From: Selaginella moellendorffii
Lineage: Eukaryota; Streptophyta; Lycopodiopsida; Selaginellales; Selaginellaceae
Assembly (NCBI RefSeq): GCF_000143415.4
Contig: NW_003314414.1
Location: 58,968 to 84,117, forward strand
Direction of reading: 5' to 3'
Length of the DNA stretch: 25,150 nt
Below the pieces are notes generated by a model that did no database searches, had not been told where the DNA came from, and worked only from the letters and a program-made list of their open reading frames with translations. How positions within the stretch are numbered: position 1 is the stretch's first letter; each line of letters starts with the position of its first letter. The position numbers were made by a program, and so were the translations under genes. Below are positions 17,501 to 25,150 of this stretch, in pieces.

Positions 17501-19022
17501 CTCGCATGGTTTCTTGCCACATCTTGAGAACTTCTGGTTCGATCCAGTCCCAGTTTTGTTTGTAAAAGGCTGGTGGCATGCCGTCCTCCGCTGGCATCTT
17601 GTCGTCCTTGAGGTCATCCAGGGCGTCCTTTAATTCTCGCAGCGTGAAAGGTCTCATTACTCCGGTGTTCATTGCTGGGGTGTACTTGGTCGGGATATGT
17701 TCCAGCACTCTTTCAAGTTTCTCTTGCCTGACCTCATCCCATGGTTCCTCCTTGAAAAGCTGCGAGTAGTAGTGTTCTGCCATGTTGTGCATGTCATCGA
17801 TCTCTGTGTGCAGTTGCCCTTGTTCGTCCTTCAATCCGAACATTGGTGGGGAGATCACTTTAGATCTTATGGATCGATAGAACTCCCTGTTTAGCGCGAG
17901 TTCACTTGCGTGCCATCTAATGTGTCCTGCTTTTAGGAAGGCTTCCATCTTGTCGGCCTCTATCCTTTCCTGTTGGCGCTTAACCTGGATTTTTTGAGCT
18001 TGTAGCCAGGGGTCGTCCGGGTTGCTGCGAAGGTCAGTGTTGATCGAGGCCAGGACACTCCGAACCTTTTGGACTGTGTTAAAGACACCTCTCCTATCTT
18101 TCCGGATCTTGGTTCGAGCCTTTTGAGCGATTTGAAGGGTGAAGGAGTGTAGGTTCCCCTTGTGTTTCTCCCATTGCTCGTGTGCCCAGTTATTGTTGGC
18201 TTGCTCCTCAAAGAACTTCTTGGGTATGGCAACTGGCTTCCTTGGACCTCTCGATCTTCGAAAGGGAAGTGTGAGTCTAATTGGATGGTGGTCCGAGAAG
18301 TCCGTGTAGGTGTTGTCGATGTCCAACTTCCCCCCTTGCATGCACAGGTCCATGGTGAGGTAGAAGCGGTCCAGACGACGTTGTATGCCTCTGCGTTGAC
18401 GTTCTCGCCATGTGAAACGTGGTTCGTGTGTCACAAACCCCGGGATCTCGTAAGCGTCGCAGGTGCCAATTTGTAAGAGGAATGAGTTCCATGCAAGGCG
18501 TTCCGCACGTGTACGTCTATCCTGGATTATGCCTCCCTGTTTGTCCTCCTCGTGATCCACGAAATTGAAGTCTCCAGCCAGGATCCAGTCATCGATTCCA
18601 GAGGGAAGACGATGCTGCAGAACTCGGAAGAAGTGTGCTCGTGAGGTGGAGCGGGAAGCCGGGGCGTAGATGTTCAACAGGCCTATGGTTCGGGCATTTA
18701 CTTTTAACACTATCATGTGAGCACGTCCAGGGATTAGGATCTGGTGCGAGGTGCTGAGGGATTGCCATGGTCCTTTGGCGATGATGAGGGTTCCTCCTCG
18801 CCTTCCAACTGCAGGGTTCCAGAAGTGTTCGCCTTGTGAAAACTTAAAGATTGTCTGGTGTTCTTGCATTCTATGCTCCTGGAAACAGAAAAAGTCACAC
18901 TTTCCTATCACTCCTTCTAACTGGCGAAGGTATTGTCGTAGCCTCGCCTTCTTGTCATTCCATAGCACTCCGTCTTTACTAATGCCTCCTACATTCCATG
19001 ACAGCACACTGAGATCAGTCAT
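14562..19022 (-). CDS. ORF2 polyprotein of LINE B: APE endonuclease, reverse transcriptase, zinc finger
   Basis: A 1486-aa retrotransposition enzyme starting at the ATG 19020-19022. Its endonuclease motifs sit at the same residue numbers as in LINE C: WN (9-10), QEH (48-50), GDFN (150-153), RRLDRF (215-220), SDH (243-245). The RT has LLDFEKAYDR (Asp604), RQGCPLAP, and FADD with Asp719-Asp720. The zf-RVT-type finger CX2CX7HX4C begins at Cys1263. The last ~35 residues are Ser/Thr/Pro-rich and unlike LINE C. No stop or frameshift is present and every catalytic residue is kept, so the enzyme should be competent. It overlaps ORF1 by 8 nt (ATGACTGA). I see no RNase H domain. Confidence 0.96.
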   Translation of the reverse strand: MTDLSVLSWNVGGISKDGVLWNDKKARLRQYLRQLEGVIGKCDFFCFQEHRMQEHQTIFKFSQGEHFWNPAVGRRGGTLIIAKGPWQSLSTSHQILIPGRAHMIVLKVNARTIGLLNIYAPASRSTSRAHFFRVLQHRLPSGIDDWILAGDFNFVDHEEDKQGGIIQDRRTRAERLAWNSFLLQIGTCDAYEIPGFVTHEPRFTWRERQRRGIQRRLDRFYLTMDLCMQGGKLDIDNTYTDFSDHHPIRLTLPFRRSRGPRKPVAIPKKFFEEQANNNWAHEQWEKHKGNLHSFTLQIAQKARTKIRKDRRGVFNTVQKVRSVLASINTDLRSNPDDPWLQAQKIQVKRQQERIEADKMEAFLKAGHIRWHASELALNREFYRSIRSKVISPPMFGLKDEQGQLHTEIDDMHNMAEHYYSQLFKEEPWDEVRQEKLERVLEHIPTKYTPAMNTGVMRPFTLRELKDALDDLKDDKMPAEDGMPPAFYKQNWDWIEPEVLKMWQETMRAGKWPEGATDGIIALIPKKGDMSHLKNWRPISMLNTMYKIVAKALASRLKPLLPETIKETQNGFVDGRQIVDNLLTVLLAQEHTKDTIEQIAIILLDFEKAYDRVDWKVLQAIMIKQGVPLQFVEWTASLYHSALSRVTINGTMGQSFKLERSVRQGCPLAPYLFLFVADALAYYLARPHGPKGMPLPGCGATLQDMNEASKEDLLSSAFADDTSLIVEGSPENLSNVKSDLDFFNEAMGSKINWHKSVGLWLPPGRPPTWGTALGFKWLDTEETTRYLGFQVGRQYDPEPQNQKAVTKLRDQLKFWASRKLSFSARCVVANSILLGAIWFLAACWNMDRRTIQEMNQLIRTYVWKGSSCVSRGGAKVNWRSVTLPKHEGGLNIIDIEEQCKALLFKIFTRMLMPGHQLWRILLRAQFLKVLPNRNEHTRQNWASDEQWLFSDTKLKMTKAHTFSGKLFKLWRQFKCKLERKPPRTKEQLDRQPIFLSKLFAVQGKTLGASEDRGLDQTCRDLHRAGMRTFAEADTMIQPNQTAHNRDRIRAFYGLIISEHRMRKFQTAFLAAKHACLEQLNLQEDQHHRWWKVDESIVCTLPNMASGLVFEAGQAGRLYPIITPEYKDLPDMSRAKPIRVIQMEKKAANVDPSVPENQYARLYWFRQQTLDELKWDPAEWHWKGTTCKDFFQYETKLGRKLIRVPTRSSLIRKAKAQQISSRNHSHCINKIWKGRWSAKNRYFMWLAQQERLPSLVAIHLPNTACKTCGATETQRHILWECPAAQEVWEGAAAVLKRTSTGGAAITYESALWGSFIQGKTKNPDAWKWRHNEAPHFDQLNQTRTHITHLHQELFDALRGCTLAEIWKARCARLFEDMNPSARATISKVWSRLIVSLAARLDTLIKRGEEGKIVKEKKLWPFFRGRSEAGEEEWTWKPPIWIWQHMFRNEGTCTSPSRQSSTPGTLVAWTSDITGSSTSSTLSPSSHPP
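19015..19022 (-). promoter_or_regulatory. 8-nt ORF1/ORF2 overlap (ATGACTGA) in LINE B
   Basis: The ORF2 ATG and the ORF1 TGA stop share eight nucleotides, the same geometry as in LINE C although bases and stop codon differ. Conservation of spacing rather than sequence suggests a coupling mechanism. Confidence 0.6.
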
Positions 19023-22000
19023 TGGCCTTGTTTGTAGTGATCCGATCGCGTTCCACCCATGAGAATTCGCGATCTCTCCCTTCTCTCGCGGGGATGACGC
19101 CGCTTTTGGTGAGAAGGGCTGCGTGCAGCTCCATGTTGGTGCCCACGATTGTGGCCTTGTCTACTTCCACATGGTACCTAAGATCCTTGATTACCTCGGA
19201 CGCTTCCAGAAAGCTGTGTACTCCATTCTCTGGGAGCTGATCACGCGCCATGTGGAATGTGGGGGTGACATATCCGACCGGAGGGCCACTCCAGAGTGCT
19301 AGGTACTTCCGGGGACGTGTGTTGCTTACATGGAGCCACAGGTTGACTTTGAGTCGCGTGAACCGTCGGGAGGAGGACGCTCGCCCTCGCGGCACCTGGT
19401 CCTCTGATGGGGATCTCTCCACTCGTGCTCTTTCCGGGGACGGGGAGCGTTGGACTGTGTGTTGTCCACCCCGCTGGTCGCTTGTCCTCTCAGGTGAAGC
19501 TTGTCCGTCCGTCGGTGTTTCTTCCCTGCGCATTGACACTCTGTCGGACTGTCTCCTAGCTGTTCCTCCTTGAGCCGAAGGGCTTCTCCTTCTTTTTCCC
19601 CGGTCCTGCATCGGCTTAGAGGGTGTCGCTGCTGCTGGGGGTGTCGTCCTAGATTCCTGGATATGGATCGGGTGCACTTTCCCCATGATCCGGATCTTAT
19701 TCGGGATTGGCGCCTTTCCAGTGTACAGAACGTGGATGAGTTGGTCCCCTGACTCCTCCCTTGTCGCCCGTTTCCCTAGGTACTGAGCGAAGCCCTCCAC
19801 CATCATTGCCAGGAACACCGGGGTGTTGTCTGTCTCGCACAGGTCCTCGACGAGTAGATCCAGCTCCATTGTTGGGCGGTGAACCAAGTCCTTCTGGCTC
19901 GGGGAGAATCCTGGCGGAAACTTGTAGAAGAACAACTCGTGTGTTGGTCTCGTCACCCTCTGCTTTAGGACCAGGGCTCGCCGGTTTTTCTCCGTGCTCA
20001 CCTCCACGCTGTAGCAGTTCCGGCCAAGGAACGTGACTGGTCTCCCCCGGAACGACACTCCTGCCTCTTTGAAACCATCCTCGAGCCCTTCCAGTGCTGC
20101 TTGCCGGGCTGGTTTGTTCCCTTCAAAGATTGCCAGGATCAAGTTCTTGGCTGCCTTGGCTTGACGTTCCTGCAGTTCCATGAGGACCTCGTTCGCCTCC
20201 ACTTGTAGCTCTCCTGGGACTGGTGCCGTGACATCCGACATTGCCGGTGCAGCAGCTGAGTGGGGTGAAACGGTCTTCTTCACGTCCATGTCCAACTCTT
20301 CCACCCTTGTCCATCCGAGATAGAGTACGTCCGACTCCTTCCTCTTCTTGAGCGGGACGGCTGGAATTGCTTTCTCCTTGGTGGTCCCGGTCGAAGCTCT
20401 CGGAGCTGGTGTTTCTGGGACCTTTGTGAGCGCTGGGGAGGTCTCTTCGATCTGATCCCCCTCCGAGTCCCCCTCTTTCCCCTGTCTCTCCTCTGTCACC
20501 GCTTGGATGACTCATTCCCTCTGCTGTGTGTCCATGAAAAGCGCGCTCAAACCCGGCGAGGCAGAGTGTGAGTCAGGCAGGGTCTGTTGTGGCGTGTTCT
20601 CCAGCATTTCGTCCGCATACTTGCCAATTCCCTCCAAAGCTGATATCGATGGGATCCTTTCAACTGTGAGCGTCCTGGCCGGTGGTGTTGCGTTCAGCGG
20701 GGGGGTGATTGTTTGCTTGGAGGATGAGGCGTCTGAAGCTCCCTTTGGTTTTTTGCCCCCCGTTGCGGTCTGGTTCTTCTTCTTTGTGATCTTGACTGTA
20801 TCGGCGGATGAGGAGGGAGCAGCTCGAGTCAGTTCTGGTTCTGGTTCCACAGCTTCGTTGTCCTTCGGGGGCGGCGGTGGGCGCTGCTTGAGCTTGATCG
20901 AGAGTCTCGTCCCCGTGCTTCTCGTTTCTGGTCGAGGCTCCGCCGTAGGTCTCTCCTCATTGTCAGGGGTGTTCTGAGTCGTGTCTGTGCGAGGGGGCTC
21001 TTCCAGTTCGTCTTCCAGTGGTGGACCTCGCTTTCGCATGTTCTTTGTACGCGGCATTTCCTTCTTTGTTCCGGTCCTGTGTTCAGTAAAGAGTTCACGG
21101 ATCAACGCTACTCCACGAGGGTGCTGTGGTGATTCTGCTGAGGTACTGCTGGCAGTTTTTTGAGTCGAAGAGGGGGGTGTATGGGGGGAGGCGTGTGGGG
21201 GGTCAAGCCTTGGGGAAGAAAGGGGAGAGAGATCGACGTGTGATCGCGAGGGTGGAGCGGAGACAAATCGGGGAGCTAGGGGATTGGAAGGAGAACCGAC
21301 CTCTTGGTTGTTGGCGTGATGGTCCTCTCCTTTTCTCTTTGCTCTGCTTGCTTTCTTCCGCTCTCCAGTCGCTCTCGAGTTCGATTGAACTTTTCCGAGC
21401 AGGGGCAAGTTTAGGGTTGTTGCTACTGCTCTTGGCGGGGGAGCACGTGGATGCGTGTGATTGGGCGTGCTCCGTCTTAAGTTCGCCTTGGATTTTGGTG
21501 ATATAACGTGATCTTGGCGATTCTCCCGCCGTACGTTGTGTTGGTTCGAGGACTGCCCTCTTGATGATTGTCGGGGTGATGGCGACGTGGGGGGGGGAAT
21601 GTTCCCTGGTGGCACGTGGGGGATGGTGACATCATTTTTCTTTTCCTTCGTCGTCTCTCCCTTCTGTTCTGGACCGTGTGATCTTGTCTCAGTTGATCTT
21701 AGCCGTGGCTGGGACTTGTGCGTGGGGAGGGCCACCGATCCATTGGTTGGGGTTTGCTTCTCGCGATTCAATGGTTGTGATGCTGATCGGCCCGGTACGT
21801 GTACGGTCGTCCTTGTGCGTGGTTTTTTGGTGTTGGTCGCTGTCTGCTCCGGGCCGTTGGATCTTTTTTCGGACGATCCTGACTGTGCTTGGGACTTAGC
21901 CATTTCCTGCATGGGCTTCGTCTGAGCGGGAAGAAATTTTTGATCGGGCAGATCATGGATTCTTGGGGAGGGATGCTCCCGGCCGGGTGAAAAACGATCT

Positions 22001-22101
22001 GGAGGTGGAACAATTAATCGAAGTCCATACCTGTGTGCCCCTTGCCTTGACGTCTTTTGCAGTTCTGAGGTCCAGGGGAGGACCACGTTTTGCCGGTTCA
22101 T
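19015..22101 (-). CDS. ORF1 protein of LINE B, interrupted by one in-frame TGA
   Basis: A single frame of 1028 codons runs from the ATG at 22099-22101 (after an upstream in-frame TGA at 22162-22164) to the stop at 19015-19017, broken only by TGA at 20512-20514. The length matches LINE C ORF1 (1019 aa). The first 529 codons are Pro/Ser/Arg/Lys-rich and probably disordered, with an imperfect duplication (residues 69-103 and 129-164). After the TGA comes the conserved core (for example LGRNCYSVEV, aligning with LGEKCYNVVI in C), an RS-rich linker, and the C-terminal block (VGYVTPTF against VGYAPPAI). There is no CCHC knuckle where LINE C has one. Either the copy carries a nonsense mutation, or the TGA is read through. 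Confidence 0.8.
20512..20514 (-). other. In-frame TGA within LINE B ORF1
   Basis: The context is GAA-TGA-GTC-ATC-CAA on the minus strand, with the frame open for 529 codons before and 498 after. A change of CGA to TGA by cytosine deamination would explain it. The +4 base is G, which is not the classical CTA readthrough context. No ATG lies in frame shortly downstream to restart a second ORF. Confidence 0.85.
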
Positions 22102-22359
22102 GGGTGCTGGAGAGGACGATCTTTGTGGGTCATTGAGAGCTGTCCCAAGTGCTGCTGGGTATCAATCCAAGTCCATCAGACTGTCCGTGTTCGTCCTTTG
22201 CTGCTGCGCCCGCGAAGTGACCTTCTAGTGTCCTCGTGTTCTAAGGACCAGAACTTGGAGCGATTGGCACTTGTTTTGCTTCTCGGGTGCTTCTGTCCCT
22301 TTCCAGTGCTCCAGGCGTCCCTTCCTCCAGTCAGGCGTGGCCCCCTTCTTGCTTTTGAA

Positions 22360-22401
22360 TTTTTTTTTTTTTTTTTTTCTTGGGGAAAGGGGGGGGGGGG
22401 G
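22360..22401 (-). repeat. C13/A19 homopolymer tracts in the LINE B leader
   Basis: The plus strand has 19 T (22360-22378), then cttggggaaa, then 13 G (22389-22401). The minus strand therefore has C13 followed shortly by A19. This could be a low-complexity leader or the scar of an internal junction. It is also a likely site of length error in sequencing. Confidence 0.75.
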
Positions 22402-22872
22402 AGCGGGACTTCTGCCACTGATCGGTCCGCTGTTGAGTCCTCTTTTTGATCAACCAGGAGGGGCCAAAGAAGATTGTGGACCGTGAAGCCAGCAATCCTA
22501 TTGCGACTGGTGATCCTGGAGCGATCTCTTCACTACCCAAATGGATCCGCGTGGACCTTCTGTTGGGTGGAGCGAGCTTGAACCAGGGGATTCTTGGCGG
22601 TGTCAGTCAGCAGCACTGTGGGGGGATTAGAACAATGGGGAAGAGATCGGGATCGTTGCAAGGGAAGCGCCTGACCGGCGGGGAGCCGTGGAGAACCGGG
22701 ACCCTTGCACAACCAGTACCGAGATCGACAAGTGGGTTCCGCACACTCTAGAGTTCGGCCGTGAACCAAGGCGCCTAGTAGCAGATCCATGGCGAGCAGC
22801 TGGGGAGCGAACCAGGATGCCGTGGGAAGTGGGGGGGATGAGAGCGCCGGAACTTTGAGGAGCGCCTTGCAC

Positions 22873-22881
22873 CTAGGGTTT
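22873..22881 (-). promoter_or_regulatory. AAACCCTAG (telo-box-like) motif at the 5' end of LINE B
   Basis: AAACCCTAG on the minus strand about 12 nt inside the element, as in element E. It is absent from the 5' ends of C and D. Confidence 0.35.
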
Positions 22882-22893
22882 CCATCCTCTCTC

Positions 22894-22910
22894 TCTAGTC
22901 CGACTTTGTT
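22894..22910 (-). repeat. 3' terminal unit of LINE A at the A/B junction
   Basis: A single tctagtccgactttgtt unit, immediately followed on the left by CT-rich sequence and the LINE B 5' end. There is no poly(A). Confidence 0.8.
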
Positions 22911-22921
22911 AAACAGGGCCT

Positions 22922-22927
22922 TTTATT
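22922..22927 (-). promoter_or_regulatory. AATAAA polyadenylation-type signal of LINE A
   Basis: The same hexamer and position as in LINE C, about 11-28 nt before the element terminus. Confidence 0.45.
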
Positions 22928-22956
22928 TTCCAGCAAAAAACCAAAAAACTGGGCAT

Positions 22957-22977
22957 GGTTTCGTTGGGCACAAAACC
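22957..22977 (-). other. 3' tail stem-loop of LINE A
   Basis: Identical to the LINE C stem-loop: arms GGTTTTGT and ACGAAACC, 5-nt loop, directly downstream of the ORF2 stop. Confidence 0.6.
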
Positions 22978-22989
22978 AGCAAAGAGCCT

Positions 22990-25150
22990 TTATCTAGAGG
23001 AGCCTACAATGGAAGTACCTACAGAAAGGGGGGTTGCTCGTGAACTGGCGCCCGAAGGTCTTCCTAGATGCGTCACCTGGAACCATTCGTCCGGCGGTGT
23101 CCACATCCATTCCCGAGTACCTGCCTCCCCTTGCTTCCACAAGAAATGCCAGATCTGCGCTTCTTTTTTTGCTTTTTCTGGGCCATTTCTCCCTCCTCTT
23201 TTTTCCAGTTGTAGGACACGGGCTGCTGCTGCAGTTATCATTCTAGTCCACACCCGTGACGCCACCACCCTTGGTCCTTCTTCCCTGTCATTAAAGATTC
23301 TGTTGCACCGGGCTTTCCATACTTCCCACATTGTAATTCCTCGCAGTAGGTCCACTATCTCTGTTGGGATTCCTTCTATGTCTGTTCGAGTTGTGTTAAG
23401 CTGGTCAAACCGCGGTGCCCCTTCTTCTCTTGATGTCCATTTCCAAGAGTCTGTTCCATTTCGCATTCCTGCGGCAGCTTCGCCCCATACTGCCGCTCCA
23501 TACGTGAGGCACACTTGTCTCTGGGAGTGTTGTTGCAGCAACCAGCACGTGCTTCTCCACACGTCTTGTGCGCTTTCACATTCCCATAATATGTGCCTTT
23601 GTGTCTCCCTCGCTCCACATTTGTCGCATGTTTGGTCCACGAGGTGTATGTTCCTTTTTGATGGTAGCCTGTCTTGCATTGTCAACCACATGAAGTATCT
23701 TGTTTTTGCTGCCCAACGTCCTTTCCATAACTCTTTCAATATCTCCTGCTGTGTCTTGTCCTGTATGTTGGCTCGTTTCATCCTTGATACCAGTAGTGAG
23801 TCACTGCGCGGCCGAATGAGCTTTCTCCCCAATCTTGTTTCGTAGGCAAAGAATTCTTCCTTTTTCCTTCCCCGCCAATTCCATTCCGTTGGATCCCAGG
23901 CCAGCTCGCTTAATTTTTGTTGTCTGAACCAGTACATCCTAGCTACCTGGCCTTCCGTTATCTTCGGGTCCATTGATGCTGTTTTCTTATCTATCCGTAT
24001 AACACGTATCGGCTCTGTTCGTGACATGTCCGGTCGTAGGCTCTCCTTGGGCACTTTGTATGGTAATAGTCTCCCAGCCACCCCGACTTCGAACACATAA
24101 CATTTCGTCTGGTCTTGAGTTGCCGTGTATATCACCTTTTCCTCGGCTATCCACCAGGCTGGTGTCGTTTCTCTGACTTCCTTAATGCTCTGTTTGCATT
24201 TCCCTTGTGCTTCTTCAAAGGCTGTTTCGAACTTTTTCAGCCTGTGTGCCGAGATTTCCAGCCCATAGAAAACCTTTAGTCTATCTCTGTTCATTTCTGT
24301 TTCCCCCGCTTTTATCATTGAGTCAGCTTCTGCAAATGTTCTCATCCCAGCACTGTGAAGGTCCCGGCATACTTTGTCTATTCCTCTGTCCGCAGTTTCC
24401 CCCAAACATTTCCCCTTATATTGAAATAGCTTATTAAGAAATATTGGTTGTCGATCCAACTCATAAGTGTTTGTCGGTTTTCTTTTTTCCAACTTGCTCT
24501 TGAATTCCTTCCACAATCTGAACAGTTTCCCAGAGAATGTATTTGGTTTTGGCATTTTCAGTGTGCCTTCCATGAACAGCCACCTTTCATCTTTTTCCCA
24601 GTTTTGCCTCGTGTGTTCTAGTCTGTCCGGAATGACTTTAAGCAGTTGATGGCGTAGTAGGAGTTTCCATGGTTGGTTTCCGGGCATGTTCATTCGGTGA
24701 AAGATTTTGAATAGCAGCGCCTTGCATTGTTCCTCTATATCTATAATGTTTATCCCCCCATCCTGTTTTGCTCTTGTGACCGAGCTCCATCCAACCTTTG
24801 CCCCTCCTCTTGATACTGTTGCTTGGCCCTTCCATACATATGTCCTGATGAGCTTGTTCATTTCTTTTAGTGTTTTCTTGTCCAAGTTCCATGATGCTGC
24901 CAGGAACCAGATTGCTCCTAGCACTATATTATTCGCCACTACACATCTTGCCGAGAAGGACAGCTTCCGTGATGCCCAAAATTTCAGTTGATCTCGAAGC
25001 TTTTCGACCGCCTTCTGATTCTGCGGGAGGGGGTCGTATGCCCGGCCTATTTGGAACCCCAAGTATCTTGTTGTTTCTCCTTGTTTCAGCCACTTAAAAT
25101 CCCACTCTCTCCCCCAATTTGGCGGGTCAGAACTTGGCAGCCATATTCCC
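22990..25150 (-). CDS. ORF2 polyprotein of LINE A (partial, C-terminal half)
   Basis: The frame is open from the right edge to TAA at 22990-22992, about 719 codons corresponding to residues 759-1477 of LINE C ORF2. The window begins just after the FADD catalytic motif, so it shows the end of the RT domain, the long connector and the zf-RVT-type CX2CX7HX4C finger, but neither the endonuclease nor the RT active site. Only a few residues differ from LINE C (for example Lys to Arg in ADKGIDK and Ala to Thr in GALKMPK). No stop or frameshift is seen. Whether the whole copy is intact cannot be judged from this window. Confidence 0.93.
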   Translation of the reverse strand, partial: GIWLPSSDPPNWGREWDFKWLKQGETTRYLGFQIGRAYDPLPQNQKAVEKLRDQLKFWASRKLSFSARCVVANNIVLGAIWFLAASWNLDKKTLKEMNKLIRTYVWKGQATVSRGGAKVGWSSVTRAKQDGGINIIDIEEQCKALLFKIFHRMNMPGNQPWKLLLRHQLLKVIPDRLEHTRQNWEKDERWLFMEGTLKMPKPNTFSGKLFRLWKEFKSKLEKRKPTNTYELDRQPIFLNKLFQYKGKCLGETADRGIDKVCRDLHSAGMRTFAEADSMIKAGETEMNRDRLKVFYGLEISAHRLKKFETAFEEAQGKCKQSIKEVRETTPAWWIAEEKVIYTATQDQTKCYVFEVGVAGRLLPYKVPKESLRPDMSRTEPIRVIRIDKKTASMDPKITEGQVARMYWFRQQKLSELAWDPTEWNWRGRKKEEFFAYETRLGRKLIRPRSDSLLVSRMKRANIQDKTQQEILKELWKGRWAAKTRYFMWLTMQDRLPSKRNIHLVDQTCDKCGARETQRHILWECESAQDVWRSTCWLLQQHSQRQVCLTYGAAVWGEAAAGMRNGTDSWKWTSREEGAPRFDQLNTTRTDIEGIPTEIVDLLRGITMWEVWKARCNRIFNDREEGPRVVASRVWTRMITAAAARVLQLEKRGGRNGPEKAKKEAQIWHFLWKQGEAGTREWMWTPPDEWFQVTHLGRPSGASSRATPLSVGTSIVGSSR

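Larger units (their letters stand above)
14415..22893 (-). mobile_element. Type-2 LINE copy B, full length
   Basis: A complete element of about 8.48 kb with the same plan as type 1: a leader of about 790 nt, ORF1, an 8-nt overlap, ORF2, a short 3'UTR with a stem-loop, and the shared terminal unit. Its proteins are clearly homologous to type 1 but distinct; the RT core is about two-thirds identical by eye, and ORF1 is much more diverged and lacks the zinc knuckle. It sits between two type-1 copies. ORF2 is intact, while ORF1 carries a single in-frame TGA. Confidence 0.92.
22102..22893 (-). other. 5' untranslated region of LINE B
   Basis: About 790 nt between the A/B junction and the ORF1 ATG. 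It is unrelated by eye to the type-1 leader. No supported gene. It includes homopolymer runs at 22360-22401 and an AAACCCTAG motif near the 5' end. Confidence 0.6.
22894..25150 (-). mobile_element. Type-1 LINE copy A, 3' part, cut by the right window edge
   Basis: Collinear with copy C 5869-8125 at a constant offset of 17025, with about eight substitutions and no indel by eye. Only the distal half of ORF2, the 3'UTR and the terminal unit are in the window. Confidence 0.93.

Noticed and set aside
19015-20499. A separate 494-codon protein starting with GTG downstream of the LINE B ORF1 TGA
   Set aside because: It is in the same frame as the upstream 529 codons, has no ATG near its start, and the two together match the length and domain order of LINE C ORF1.

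Overview
The window is a dense run of non-LTR (LINE-type) retrotransposons from a eukaryotic nuclear genome. I see no bacterial genes, no host gene with introns, and no tRNA, rRNA or CRISPR array. The ORF2 proteins combine an APE-type endonuclease, a reverse transcriptase (RT) and a C-terminal CX2CX7HX4C zinc finger. That set is typical of plant L1-clade LINEs, so a green-lineage host (land plant or streptophyte alga) is the likeliest source. This is an inference from the protein family; the species cannot be named from the sequence.

Everything lies on the minus strand, so the elements read from right to left. In transcription order: (A) 25150-22894 is the 3' part of a type-1 LINE. (B) 22893-14415 is a full-length LINE of a second, related type (5'UTR, ORF1 with one in-frame TGA, ORF2). 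(C) 14414-5855 is a full-length type-1 LINE with both ORFs intact. (E) 5854-3757 is a 2.1 kb non-autonomous element with no long ORF, a decayed ORF2 C-terminus, a LINE-like 3' end and an in-phase tandem repeat. (D) 3746-1 is the 5' part of another type-1 LINE, cut by the window edge inside ORF1. A and C are almost identical (about 8 substitutions and no indel over 2.25 kb by eye). D and C differ by roughly one percent over 3.7 kb.

The elements abut head to tail with no host DNA between them. All four junctions carry the same short sequence, TCTAGTCCGACTTTGT on the plus strand (ACAAAGTCGGACTAGA at the 3' end of each element), in one to three copies. No 3' end has a poly(A) tail. Just inside each 3' end is a small stem-loop shared by both LINE types and duplicated in E. 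In both complete LINEs the ORF2 ATG overlaps the ORF1 stop by exactly 8 nt. Together this suggests LINEs that target, or template on, their own 3' terminal sequence and build self-nested arrays, with a short element (E) using the same machinery. In outline this resembles telomere-associated or site-specific LINE arrays in other eukaryotes, but the terminal unit is not a telomere repeat.
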